Shown here one piece after another: positions 24,201 to 31,413 of a DNA stretch of 64,000 nt. The DNA is from Berghia stephanieae. Its lineage: Eukaryota; Mollusca; Gastropoda; Nudibranchia; Aeolidiidae. Below the pieces are notes generated by a model. That model saw only the letters and a program-made list of their open reading frames with translations. It was not told where the DNA came from and did no database searches. Both the position numbers and the translations under genes were made by a program. The stretch is from positions 92,997,291 to 93,061,290 of the forward strand of contig CM067442.1 in NCBI GenBank assembly GCA_034508935.3. Reading direction: 5' to 3'. How positions within the stretch are numbered: position 1 is the stretch's first letter; each line of letters starts with the position of its first letter.

Positions 24201-27200
24201 GCAGACACACAGGAAACAATGCAGTCAGACGAAAAGACCCATACAGATTTTGTCAAGCAAAAACTATCCGAATCAAAAGACAACATAATCAAGTTAAAAA
24301 CAAAAGGACAACTATTATATCTCATGAAAATCCCAAAGCACAGAACGTCATCTTCACATGTCACATCTCCCACACAAAGAAAACGTTCAAAGGCACTAAC
24401 AGTCATAAGAAAGCATATAGCAGGTACATCATCACAAGCATTACAAACACAACAATCACATGAATTAAGAAAGAATCCACTTCCAACACGGCGAAACATT
24501 TGCCAAACTGCAGGCATCATAAACAACACAAACATTCCAACTTTGTCTGCCTTGGCGATGAAAGAGACAGTGGGATTGACGTGGTCACAGGAGAGGACAA
24601 GGCGGGATAAAAATTCCAAATGAACATGCACAACGACATCTGATGAAGACACTGACAGACGATGACTTAGAAATTAAAAGAAAACCATTTACTGATTCAA
24701 ATGGAAAAGCTGTCGAAACACCGATGGTGAAATTAAAATGCCTTACAGATTTTGTTACCAAAATGCTTGACGAACTTGAAAACGAATTAACTTGGTATAA
24801 CGGGGCCATCCCTAGTAATGAAATCTGGATCAAAGTCGGTGGTGACCACAGGTAAAGGGAGTTTTAAACTCAGCATGGCCATAATAAATAGAGAAAATCC
24901 AAATTCTAAATACAATCATATTATGGTTGCAATGGCAAGGACTAGGGATTCTAGGGAAAATTTAGAACTTTTTTTGAAGACATTAAAAGACAGCTGTATG
25001 ACTTGAATCTTTTTAAATGGAAAGGGAAAAAAGTTAGGTTGTTTCTGTTTGGTGATTATGACTTTTTAACAAAAATGAATGGTCTTTCAGGTGCTTGTGG
25101 TGCATACCCATGTCTGTGGTGTTTTGTAAAGAAAAGAGACATACAAAATTTACAAATAGAAAATACACAATTACGAAATTGGTCTCTTCATCGTGATTAC
25201 AATAGGTTTTTAGAACACGGAAAGGGCTTGAAGAAAAATGCACACTCATACAATAACAGTATCCACCCAGCCATTCTTGACATTCCAGTACACAGAATAT
25301 GTCCGCCATATCTACACTGTTTGTTAGGCATCAGATTAAGACATCACAAGTTACTCGAAAGTAGTGTGGACAAACTGGATCGTTTATTGTTTGATGAAGT
25401 AAATAATGAAAATGAAGAAATTAAAATATTTCAAAAGTACGGAAAAAACTGGCAGAGATATATAGATTTAACAAAGAAATTAAATGATCACACTTCTTAC
25501 TTGTTACTTGCTGATTTAGAAGATGAAAAGAAGGAATGGAGAAGAAAAATAGGAGCAATAGAGAGTGAGCTTTCATCATTACAAAAACAGGAACTCACAG
25601 AAAGATGTGGACCCGTATGCATCACCCTTGATGATATTCTGAAAACAAATGCAATCACCCCACAATTTTACCACAGTAGAAGTTTTATCGGAAACCATTG
25701 TCATAAATATTTAAAGAACAAAGTATACCAACAACACACTGACAATATTACAAAAATTACAAAAAAGTGAGTGGAGCAGGCACTTATGTTGGTAACAACA
25801 AGATATGAAGTGAGTAGAAAAGTGCCAGAAGACAATAGAGAATAAAAAAATTTTTCGCGGCGGTGGTGGGGTTTGAACCTGCGACCTTATTGGTACGACA
25901 ACTCCGCCTGGCAGGTGAGAGCGTGGCTCTACCGTGTGAGCTATCCACGAACACAAAAATATTCGTTTCAAACCCAAAGTCATTTCTAGATCCCTCTCTC
26001 ACCCACTTCTTGAGATCGCCGATTCGTTCACCACCATCGCGAAGTAATTTTGACCAGCAGTTAAGCTTAATAGCCAATATTCTCATCACAAACATATAAC
26101 ATAGAAACGATTGAGACATTGAGTATGCTCCGGTGTATGGGGTGAATTTTTAATTCAGAAAAGTGAGTGGAGCAGGCACTTATGTTGGTAACAACAAGAT
26201 ATGAAGTGAGTAGAAAAGTGCCAGAAGACAATAGAGAATAAAAAAAATTTTCGCGGCGGTGGTGGGGTTTGAACCTGCGACCTTATTGGTACGACAACTC
26301 CGCCTGGCAGGTGAGAGCGTGGCTCTACCGTGTGAGCTATCCACGAACACAAAAATATTCGTTTCAAACCCAAAGTCATTTCTAGATCCCTCTCTCACCC
26401 ACTTCTTGAGATCGCCGATTCGTTCACCACCATCGCGAAGTAATTTTGACCAGCAGTTAAGCTTAATAGCCAATATTCTCATCACAAACATATAACATAG
26501 AAACGATTGAGACATTGAGTATGCTCCGGTGTATGGGGTGAATTTTTAATTCAGAAAAGTGAGTGGAGCAGGCACTTATGTTGGTAACAACAAGATATGA
26601 AGTGAGTAGAAAAGTGCCAGAAGACAATAGAGAATAAAAAATTTTTTCGCGGCGGTGGTGGGGTTTGAACCTGCGACCTTATTGGTACGACAACTCCGCC
26701 TGGCAGGTGAGAGCATGGCTCTACCATGTGAGCTATCCACGAACACAAAAATATTCGTTTCAAACCCAAAGTCATTTCTAGATCCCTCTCTCACCCACTT
26801 CTTGAGATCGCCGATTCGTTCACCACCATCGCGAAGTAATTTTGACCAGCAGTTAAGCTTAATAGCCAATATTCTCATCACAAACATATAACATAGAAAC
26901 GATTGAGACATTGAGTATGCTCCGGTGTATGGGGTGAATTTTTAATTCAGAAAAGTGAGTGGAGCAGGCACTTATGTTGGTAACAACAAGATATGAAGTG
27001 AGTAGAAAAGTGCCAGAAGACAATAGAGAATAAAAATTTTTTCGCGGCAGTGGTGGGGTTTGAACCTGCGACCTTATTGGTACGACAACTCCGCCTAGCA
27101 GGTGAGAGCGTGGCTCTACCGTGTGAGCTATCCACGAACACAAAAATATTCGTTTCAAACCCAAAGTCATTTCTAGATCCCTCTCTCACCCACTTCTTGA

Positions 27201-30200
27201 GATCGCCGATTCGTTCACCACCATCGCGAAGTAATTTTGACCAGCTCTCACCTGCTAGGCGGAGTTGTCGTACCAATAAGGTCGCAGGTTCAAACCCCAC
27301 CACCGCCGCGAAAAATTTTTTTATTCTCTATTGTCTTCTGGCACTTTTCTACTCACTTCATATCTTGTTGTTACCAACATAAGTGCCTGCTCCACTCACT
27401 TTTCTGAATTAAAAATTCACCCCATACACCGGAGCATACTCAATGTCTCAATCGTTTCTATGTTATATGTTTGTGATGAGAATATTGGCTATTAAGCTTA
27501 ACTGCTGGTCAAAATTACTTCGCGATGGTGGTGAACGAATCGGCGATCTCAAGAAGTGGGTGAGAGAGGGATCTAGAAATGACTTTGGGTTTGAAACGAA
27601 TATTTTTGTGTTCGTGGATAGCTCACACGGTAGAGCCACGCTCTCACCTGCCAGGCGGAGTTGTCGTACCAATAAGGTCGCAGGTTCAAACCCCACCACC
27701 GCCGCGAAAATTTTTTTTATTCTCTATTGTCTTCTGGCACTTTTCTACTCACTTCATATCTTGTTGTTACCAACATAAGTGCCTGCTCCACTCACTTTTC
27801 TGAATTAAAAATTCACCCCATACACCGGAGCATACTCAATGTCTCAATCGTTTCTATGTTATATGTTTGTGATGAGAATATTGGCTATTAAGCTTAACTG
27901 CTGGTCAAAATTACTTCGCGATGGTGGTGAACGAATCGGCGATCTCAAGAAGTGGGTGAGAGAGGGATCTAGAAATGACTTTGGGTTTGAAACGAATATT
28001 TTTGTGTTCGTGGATAGCTCACACGGTAGAGCCACGCTCTCACCTGCCAGGCGGAGTTGTCGTACCAATAAGGTCGCAGGTTCAAACCCCACCACCGCCG
28101 CGAAAAATTTTTTTATTCTCTATTGTCTTCTGGCACTTTTCTACTCACTTCATATCTTGCTGTTAAACAACACCGTCCTGAAACAAGTTGACGATAACCC
28201 ATACCTTGGCATCACCTTCTCAAAGGACTTGAAATGGGGGAAACACATTAACAAAATAACCTAATAAGGCAAGCTCCACCCTCGCCTTTCTCCGCCGAAA
28301 TCTTAGCACTCCCCAATGTCATGCAAACAAAACGCCTACCTCGCACTTGTGAGATCACAATTGGAATACGGAGCAGTTGCTTGAGACCCCTACCTGAAAG
28401 AGGATATTCAAAAACTTAAGAGAGTCCAGAGACAAGGCACCCAATTCATAACTGGGAACTATAAGAGCAGAACCCCAGGATGCATGACAAAAATGTTAGA
28501 AGAAAGAAACCTCATTAGCCTCCAACAAAGAAGAAAAGAAACCTGTCTGTCAGTCATGTTCAAGAATATAACAGATCAAATATCATCAATAAAGGCAGAC
28601 TCCTTTTTCATGCCATGACCAAACAAAAGGAAAATCCGAGCACTCACTTTTGCCAACCACATAACCGAAAACCCATTGAGAGATACACCACAAACAATTC
28701 GAACTGCTTCAAAATCCCACAGACAAGAACACAAAACTACAGAAATTCTTTCTTCATTAGAACTATCTCGGAGTGGAATGGGCTGGATGAACTGGTCATC
28801 ATGGCACCACACCTAAATGATTTCAAGGCCCGACTGACATGGGCCCGCGCCCAATGAGGATGCCGCTGAAATACAACCAGACCATTGGTTTCTTCAGCGC
28901 CAACCATACAGATACAGTTATATTATTTCTAAGCAGTAAAAGGTTGCATCAATATCATTATTGAATCACCTCTCTATAATATTATCATTATCTCATACAT
29001 AGATAAATAAATATGTTGGCTTTAAAACTTGTAAATAATTTTAAATTTAACTTTAAGACAGGACTCAAAAATTAATATCATACAGTTACTATCTACATGA
29101 TTATGTATCAAATATTATAACTCAATGACTGTGAAAATTAAATCTCTCATAAAAGATGGGGCTATAGCTAAGTCTAAGTGAGTGTCAGTGAATAGGTTCT
29201 CCCAGCCGTTGGAAGGAAAGAGTTAAAATGGCTTTGTTTCTTTGTGACACAGTGCAGAAGACAACTGCTTCTTTTGCTGAATTGAATCTCTTTGAAATTC
29301 ATCTCTAATGACTTTGTTGATTTTTTCATTACATGATTTCAGATAAAAATAGTCAAAGTCTAAAATTGAAGGAGTTTGAAGTTTTAACATTCAAAATTCT
29401 GTCAATCTTTGACTTTTCAGATATTTTGTTATTCCCACCCCAGGCTGGCAAACAGTAATACTGAAATCTCGATTTTTTTGCAAATTAAGAAATTACACTC
29501 ATTGTTCCTTTAAGTAGTAAAATACCAATGTCAAAATGTCAAAATTTATGTTGTCAATGCAATTTTCATAAGACAGAAATTAGGCTTTTTATAAAACCCC
29601 TTTAAAAATCAAACAAATAAACGCTCTTTTAGAAAAATATTCAAATCATTATAATAAAACATTAAGCATGACGATTCATATCTTTTTTTTTCAGCCCTTA
29701 CCAAACAATTTAGAAATTGTGAAGAATGTTCAGGGATTCCGACTAAAACTCATTCAAGATGATTCAGAAACAAATGAGAACTTAAGTGGACCAAAAGCCA
29801 AAGCAAGGGAGTTAGAACATTTGTTAGACATTGACGGGGAGGTAAAAAACATTGACGTGGTTGATTTTGAGATGAGGTAAGGAATTTTTAATCTTTCTGT
29901 GATCCTTAGGTGAACATTAAAATATTTTAGTAGGCCTTGGGCTGTTTTTTTTTCTGCAAGTGATTCATAAGGATGAATAAATAAGTAAGTATATTATTTT
30001 TTTTGTGTGCACAATTTCATGTTTTCATCATTCTCAATACTTTATTGCCCAGATTTTTCATTACATGACATGCAATTCATCCATTAAGTATTAGTCTTTG
30101 CACTAGCACTTTTACAATATTTGTCAACAATATATGAAAATAAAGTAGTCCTTCATAGATATAAAGCACTTGAAGGAGCTTATCCTGGTTTCTTTGACAT

Positions 30201-31300
30201 GAAACCTAAAGCAGCAGTTGTTTGCTACCCTTTGGATAAGATGCTAATCAATTGCAAATTAATTTCCACCAAAACTAACCACCCAGCTACTCGATCACCT
30301 TTGGGTAGACAGGGGAGGTGGCGATCAGGGATCAGGAAAGTAAGTTCAACTGGACTTGGGACAGATGCCAGTCCATTTTCTTGTGAGGCAAGTGCTTTAC
30401 CAATTATTGATATTCATTGACACCAGAGTCAAGAGGGGTAATGGGCGTAGCTTACTCGAGGACAATGAAAAGTCAAGAGTTTTGTATTTATTGTGATCCT
30501 TTCAATCACTGACCAAGTTTAACATTGGGAACATAACCGCTTAGTCAATACATCAAGTAGATTAAATGGAATACAGTAAAATGTTTTTTCCTTAAATGTA
30601 AATTTTGAAGAGACAGTACCCCTTTCAGTCAGCCAAGAATCATCCGTAAATCTAAGCAATAAAGCGTTCACATTTCATAATAGACCAACAAAAATAAAAG
30701 TCACATTCCAAAGCAATCTAAAGTAGTTAAGAACTCTTTCTTTGGTCAACTGAGTCAGAAGATATTTAAGTTAATAAATTATGTATAGTTGAAAACCAAA
30801 TGTCCAAGACTGATTGATAAACAGGTAAAAAAAATTAGTTCTTCAGAGCTAAAAGACCCATGGAGTCAGAGTTTATCCCGATTTCTATAGTGTTAAATAG
30901 ACAATAGCAATTGCTTTCTTCCCTTCAGATAGGACACAACTTTATTCCAGATCTAACAGACCCAGCGACCCTCTCACTGTTGGGTGGATGGGGGTCAGAA
31001 ATAAATCTCGACTTCACCTGGGATCAATCTCTGTCCCTTTTTGTGTGAAGTGAGTGCTTTACAAAATGAGCTGTCAGGTCCCCTAATAGGTTAAAGTATG
31101 CATCCTTTAATCTCTTTCTTTCCAATGTGTCATAAAATCATTAAAGTTGATGGAAAGTATGATTCATCAGGGTTACTACGCTATAATTATTCTGCAATCA
31201 ACTGCATTGTCATATCTCATGATTTTTTTTTTTTGTCTCAATCCTCAGAGTCATTCCGTCATTTGTCCCGGTGTATGGAATTTTCCGTCCAGAAATATAA
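8251..31300 (+). CDS. CERK: ceramide kinase-like lipid kinase, 12 coding exons
   Basis: Phosphorylates a sphingolipid, by family most likely ceramide to ceramide-1-phosphate, at membranes. Exons joined: 8251-8323, 9358-9558, 10849-10976, 12899-12962, 13391-13536, 14790-14864, 15526-15672, 17176-17272, 17942-17985, 20853-21052, 29695-29876, 31249-31300. Every junction is GT-AG with matching phase, giving about 469 residues; CERK and SPHK proteins are roughly 380-540. A short PH-like N-terminus (1-91) precedes the DAGK-type catalytic domain: LFVLINPIGG, VVLGGDGTYHEIVQGL (nucleotide loop, near residue 160), IIPTGTGNG, GLLIGYGFFSDM and DIDGE near 440. The TAGVEYHD insert after GGDG and the RWMKRARYP segment fit CERK better than SPHK. 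Vertebrate CERK has a different residue set where this has GTGNG, so substrate is uncertain. Exon 3 lacks one base. The first exon start is the least certain boundary; exons upstream of 8251 may exist. Confidence 0.8.
8609..8654. repeat. (CA)n microsatellite
   Basis: 23 CA units in intron 1 of the lipid kinase. Confidence 0.95.
9358..9558 (+). CDS. CERK: lipid kinase exon 2, PH-like region
   Basis: Acceptor TCCCTCCAAG, donor CAG|GTTAGA, phase 1 on both sides. Reads IDLLWCDVIAAQPSKKFKG, then GFCLHYMEL, and ends with a VWIDYIQKQ helix containing the conserved-position Trp. This resembles the end of the PH-like domain that precedes the catalytic domain in CERK and SPHK. Confidence 0.7.
9559..10848 (+). 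other. lipid kinase intron 2
   Basis: 1.3 kb with no recognised gene or mobile element end. Contains the poly(G) run and T-rich stretches. An open frame from 10443 runs into exon 3 but is largely intronic. Confidence 0.5.
10361..10373. repeat. poly(G) run
   Basis: About 13 G in intron 2. Confidence 0.9.
10849..10976 (+). CDS. CERK: lipid kinase exon 3, NP-GG motif, one-base frameshift
   Basis: Acceptor AAAATTGCAG, donor CAAG|GTGAGT. Reads RPKRLFVLINPIGGSHSGNK, the first catalytic motif. The frame then slips by one base at about 10918: the following frame reads YEKKVGPLFELAQIHADVQ, matching the family at the same distance. The exon is 128 bases, and 129 are needed for the phases of its neighbours. 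Either an assembly error or a disabling allele; the integrity of all other exons favours error. Confidence 0.8.
11220..11330. repeat. degenerate TTN/ATC trinucleotide repeat
   Basis: Mixed ATT, GTT and ATC triplets in intron 3. Confidence 0.85.
11446..11545 (+). repeat. repeat shared with 44773-44850
   Basis: GGGCTGAGAATCTTCCGCCT and AAATGGTGGTTTATCCCC here recur at 44773, where the repeat sits directly before a family A copy. It leads into the CCA-rich tract. Confidence 0.65.
11540..12035. repeat. CCA/ACC-rich degenerate minisatellite
   Basis: About 500 bases of ACC, ACT and ATC triplets with a vague period of about 55 built around ACCACATCATCATCCCTACC. Similar tracts occur at 46035-46385 and 46625-46735. 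The Thr/His/Pro-rich open frame across it follows from the repeat. Confidence 0.85.
12255..12356. other. hairpin-rich stretch in intron 3
   Basis: AATGCTTCGGCATT is a perfect stem with a TTCG loop, followed by CTTCCCCATGA facing TGGGGAAG about 40 bases later. Possibly a fragment of a palindromic element; no second copy in the window. Confidence 0.35.
12899..12962 (+). CDS. CERK: lipid kinase exon 4
   Basis: Acceptor CTTTACTTTTCAG, donor GG|GTAAAT. Reads VTERAKHALEIAENQDFSSY and DG, the linker helix before the glycine-rich loop in DAGK-type kinases (T-E-x-x-x-x-A motif). Confidence 0.8.
13391..13536 (+). CDS. CERK: lipid kinase exon 5, GGDG nucleotide-binding loop
   Basis: Acceptor TTTGTTCTCCTAG, donor ACAG|GTCAGT. 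Contains IVVLGGDGTYHEIVQGL, the family's ATP-binding loop with the catalytic-base Asp of GGDG, then QTQKTAGVEYHD, an insert of the CERK type, and KPIGIIPT leading into the next exon. Confidence 0.9.
13537..14789 (+). other. lipid kinase intron 5
   Basis: 1.25 kb of AT-rich sequence; nothing else recognised. Confidence 0.5.
14790..14864 (+). CDS. CERK: lipid kinase exon 6, GTGNG motif
   Basis: Acceptor ATATATTTCAG, donor AGAG|GTTTGT. Completes G-TGNGLSGWFNG, then VQDVETAVLRVIR. GTGNG is the sphingosine/diacylglycerol-kinase form of this loop; vertebrate CERK has a different residue set here. Confidence 0.85.
15526..15672 (+). CDS. CERK: lipid kinase exon 7, substrate-site region
   Basis: Acceptor AAAACAACAG, donor CAT|GTAAGA. 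Reads VHHSASIFSVHNDGKLFAIC, then GLLIGYGFFSDMIKRTDELR and WMKRARYP. The GYGF-x-x-D segment and the basic RWMKRARY stretch correspond to the conserved region that shapes the lipid pocket and holds an essential Asp in SPHK/CERK enzymes. Confidence 0.85.
15673..17175 (+). other. lipid kinase intron 7
   Basis: 1.5 kb. Contains a poly(C) run at about 16418-16429 and a truncated LINE at 16548-16870; nothing else recognised. Confidence 0.5.
16548..16870 (+). mobile_element. 5'-truncated LINE, C-terminal ORF fragment
   Basis: One open frame reads EEILEMANRKRSLITKII, then KRQMEFLGHIIRHPGLEILA, a GKRIRGRQRITYL segment and finally AWRKMTSDVCFRYGTT with a stop near 16848. The R-x-M-x-F-LGH-x-x-R core and the GKR-x-RGRQR segment are the extreme C-terminus of RTE-like endonuclease/polymerase proteins. 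The 57400-57825 fragment is the same family. Lies in intron 7 in the sense orientation. Confidence 0.7.
17176..17272 (+). CDS. CERK: lipid kinase exon 8
   Basis: Acceptor TATATGGTGCCAG, donor CCAG|GTAATT. Reads YTLLTSMFGKTRGWHCDLEY and QVKSDVPGGENT, aligning with the strand that follows the ARY segment in CERK. Start of the variable insert of the beta-sandwich domain. A second donor-like site inside it at 17257 would make a shorter form. Confidence 0.7.
17633..17656. repeat. short (TA)n
   Basis: About 24 bases of TA bounded by TG-rich sequence in intron 8. Confidence 0.85.
17942..17985 (+). CDS. CERK: lipid kinase exon 9, 44-base microexon
   Basis: Acceptor TTAAAATCATTACAG, donor AGTG|GTATGT. 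Reads SASENTEQGAECGAS, an acidic, probably disordered linker. It enters in phase 2 and leaves in phase 1, exactly what is needed to join exons 8 and 10, which cannot be joined directly in frame from the 17272 donor. Skipping could be coupled to the alternative donor at 17257. Confidence 0.6.
18268..18475. repeat. (AAT)n microsatellite
   Basis: About 208 bases of AAT with occasional GAT or AGT in intron 9. Poly-Ile and poly-Leu open frames across it follow from the repeat. Confidence 0.95.
18500..20850 (+). other. 3' part of lipid kinase intron 9
   Basis: About 2.3 kb with no recognised gene. A motif ATG|GTAAGT at 19390-19398 could be a first exon ending at its start codon, but no partner exon was found. 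Confidence 0.4.
20853..21052 (+). CDS. CERK: lipid kinase exon 10
   Basis: Acceptor TCTTTTTCTTCAG, donor GAG|GTGAGT, ends in phase 0. Reads DAKWIKHDSKGRIYKGVSAF and IANLDRNGERLV, then DVSSDNVDLMVDNGCSTFG and LLKVVYKSMYGKETE. The W-x-x-x-x-x-x-G start and the later DNG / LL pattern match the C-terminal beta-sandwich of CERK/SPHK. A CTT-rich tract begins 64 bases downstream of the donor. Confidence 0.85.
21116..21264 (+). repeat. (CTT)n/(CCT)n polypyrimidine tract
   Basis: About 150 bases of almost pure pyrimidine on the sense strand, starting 64 bases after the exon 10 donor. It could form a triplex and offers pyrimidine-tract binding sites; no function is shown. Confidence 0.95.
22196..22270 (-). 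mobile_element. LINE 3' end, reversed
   Basis: The complement reads TCCATACAAGGATGAATAAAG and then TATATCTTATCTTATATTC. A GGATGAATAAAG motif followed by a short tandem tail also ends the SINE at 47525-47758 and resembles the L2-like LINE tail near 60680, so it is likely a LINE or SINE 3' end. Confidence 0.4.
22630..23168 (+). mobile_element. split LINE, left (reverse-transcriptase) part
   Basis: Polymerase fingers and palm start: NDWLKANVTPVLKKGNKNKA, NYRPISLTSVISKLL, LNHGFRKDNS, then in a second frame FSKAFDTVPHQKLLQKLENY and FLTKRTMKVVLD. These are RT motifs 1, 2 and A of a CR1/jockey-like LINE. The frame breaks at least once near 22905. It stops before the VPQG and FADD motifs; the C-terminal part of what reads as the same protein resumes at 28160. 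Sense orientation in intron 10 of the kinase gene. Confidence 0.7.
23598..24610 (+). pseudogene. RAG1-like (N-RAG-TP/Transib-type) transposon protein, N-terminal part
   Basis: From the Met at 23598 (MDHTLETHLKSLNELCRVCG) the protein reads like the N-terminal zinc-binding region of vertebrate RAG1. CRVCGN matches CRICGN; FDIDIGKDLETTHSKVICYK plus C matches the RAG1 segment [20 protein letters not shown] plus C; PSDITMCNLCKT matches PSCDICNT. Three C-x-x-C pairs (near residues 16, 72 and 114) are in order and spacing. A Ser/Thr-rich linker follows (about residues 130-330) with basic KRSK-type clusters. The frame is lost at a homopolymer A near 24610 and continues one base out of register into the transposase core. 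RAG1-N-like transposons (N-RAG-TP) are, as I recall, described from Aplysia. Annotating this as a host RAG1 would be wrong: it lies inside a kinase intron among other mobile elements. Confidence 0.7.
24611..25767 (+). pseudogene. RAG1/Transib-like transposase core, 3'-truncated
   Basis: Continues the protein above in three pieces separated by one-base slips (near 24610, 24850 and 24985). Readable order: LMKTLTDDDLEIKRKPF, IWIKVGGDH and KGSFKLSMAIINRENPNS, then KVRLFLFGDYDFLTKMNG, LSGACGAYPCLWC and HRICPPYLHCLLGI. The YDFLTKMNGLSGACGAYPCL segment aligns with RAG1 [20 protein letters not shown] and its C-x-x-C zinc pair; the Asp after Tyr (25060) would be the counterpart of RAG1 D708, and the Asp of GGDH (24844) possibly D600. 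The third catalytic acid is missing because the frame runs into the 396-bp array at about 25767. An acidic, Lys-rich helical stretch follows the Cys pair. Mapping of catalytic residues is inference. Confidence 0.65.
25764..28160. repeat. inverted array of 396-bp tRNA-like units
   Basis: Four units in one orientation (starting near 25764, 26158, 26554 and 26950, the last cut at 27243), then a switch to about two and a half units in the opposite orientation (27244-28160). The units look more than 98% identical. Each contains, on the - strand of the left half, TAGCTCACACGGTAGAGC (A box) and GGTTCAAACCCC (B box) about 64 bases apart, so the unit is a tRNA-derived SINE amplified in tandem. Unit 4 and the first inverted unit share CCTAGCAGG, while all others have CCTGGCAGG. 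Apparent 78-141 residue reading frames repeat with the unit and are not genes. Confidence 0.9.
25863..25955 (-). mobile_element. tRNA-like Pol III promoter region of unit 1 (type example)
   Basis: Reading the - strand: GTGGATAGCTCACACGGTAG with AGC (A box), a long middle including TGCCAGGCGGAGTTGTCG, then CGCAGGTTCAAACCCCACC (B box). The T-arm pairing is only partial and the A-to-B distance is long, so this is tRNA-derived rather than a working tRNA. Equivalent segments occur in every unit of the array. Confidence 0.7.
28160..28915 (+). mobile_element. split LINE, right (C-terminal) part
   Basis: Resumes with LLNNTVLKQVDDNPYLGITF, SKDLKWGKHINKIT, then in other frames RSQLEYGAVAWDPYLKEDIQ, KLKRVQRQGTQFITGNY, EERNLISLQQRRKETCLSVM and FKNITDQI. 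This is the thumb and C-terminal region of the LINE whose front part is at 22630-23168. About 90-100 codons, including VPQG and FADD, are missing between the parts, so the intervening 5 kb did not insert cleanly. At least two further frame breaks. Confidence 0.7.
28920..29690 (+). other. 3' end of lipid kinase intron 10
   Basis: AT-rich, no coding frame or repeat recognised beyond the LINE 3' region. Confidence 0.4.
29695..29876 (+). CDS. CERK: lipid kinase exon 11, DGE motif
   Basis: Acceptor TCTTTTTTTTTCAG, donor GAG|GTAAGG, phase 0 in and 2 out. Reads PLPNNLEIVKNVQGFRLKL, a hydrophilic loop rich in Glu, Asn and Lys, then LLDIDGEVKNIDVVDFEMR. D-x-DGE is the conserved C-terminal motif that contributes to the active site. 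Separated from exon 10 by the 8.6-kb intron full of mobile elements. Confidence 0.85.
30145..30412 (-). mobile_element. tRNA-derived SINE, family B, reverse copy
   Basis: The complement starts near 30412 with AATTGGTAAAGCACTTGCCT (tRNA-like head), continues through GAGTAGCTGGGTGG and TTTGGTGGAAATTAATTTGC, and ends with AACCAGGATAAGCTCCTTC. The order is the same as at 7293-7540. In the last intron of the kinase, antisense. Confidence 0.65.
30838..31084 (-). mobile_element. tRNA-derived SINE, family B, second reverse copy
   Basis: The complement reads GGGGACCTGACAGCTCATTT and TGTAAAGCACTCACTTCACA, then GACCCCCATCCACCCAACAG, CTGGGTCTGTTAGATCTGG and ATCGGGATAAACTCTGACTC. A closer match to 7293-7540 than the neighbouring copy. 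Ends 165 bases before exon 12. Confidence 0.7.
31249..31300 (+). CDS. CERK: lipid kinase exon 12, C-terminus and stop
   Basis: Acceptor TTTTGTCTCAATCCTCAG. Completes R, then VIPSFVPVYGIFRPEI and TAA at 31298-31300. This corresponds to the last strand of the family fold after DGE. Confidence 0.8.
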
Positions 31301-31407
31301 CCAGTTGTTGTTTTGTATCTAGAAATATGAAGTTTTCAAAGGCAATCATTTACAGTATTTATTTATGAAATGAAATTATTAAGCAACATATACATCGACT
31401 TAGCAGA

Positions 31408-31413
31408 ATAAAG
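31408..31413 (+). terminator. candidate polyadenylation signal of the lipid kinase
   Basis: AATAAA 108 bases after the stop codon, followed by a T-rich stretch. It would give a short 3' UTR. Confidence 0.45.

Larger units (their letters stand above)
23169..25767 (+). mobile_element. N-RAG-TP-like DNA transposon, broken, inside a LINE
   Basis: Span between the left part of the split LINE and the tRNA-like array. 23169-23597 is AT-rich, non-coding, and may hold the transposon's 5' end. I could not identify terminal inverted repeats or a target-site duplication, and the right end has been replaced by the array. No RAG2-like (kelch) reading frame is present. The presence of both a RAG1 N-terminal-like region and a transposase core is the reason for the family call. 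Confidence 0.6.

Noticed and set aside
23598-24610. Host RAG1 gene
   Set aside because: Although the N-terminal motifs are RAG1-like, the piece is inside an intron, broken, and continues into a transposase core surrounded by mobile elements.
23993-24652. 219-residue minus-strand frame opposite the RAG1-like ORF
   Set aside because: Antisense shadow of the Ser/Thr-rich linker; the + frame has the Cys motifs.
25863-25955. Functional tRNA gene in each array unit
   Set aside because: A and B boxes are present but T-arm pairing is poor and the spacing is too long; best seen as tRNA-derived.
25784-28264. Repeated 74-141 residue frames in the 396-bp array
   Set aside because: They recur with the unit on both strands and cross the tRNA-like boxes; typical translation of a SINE.
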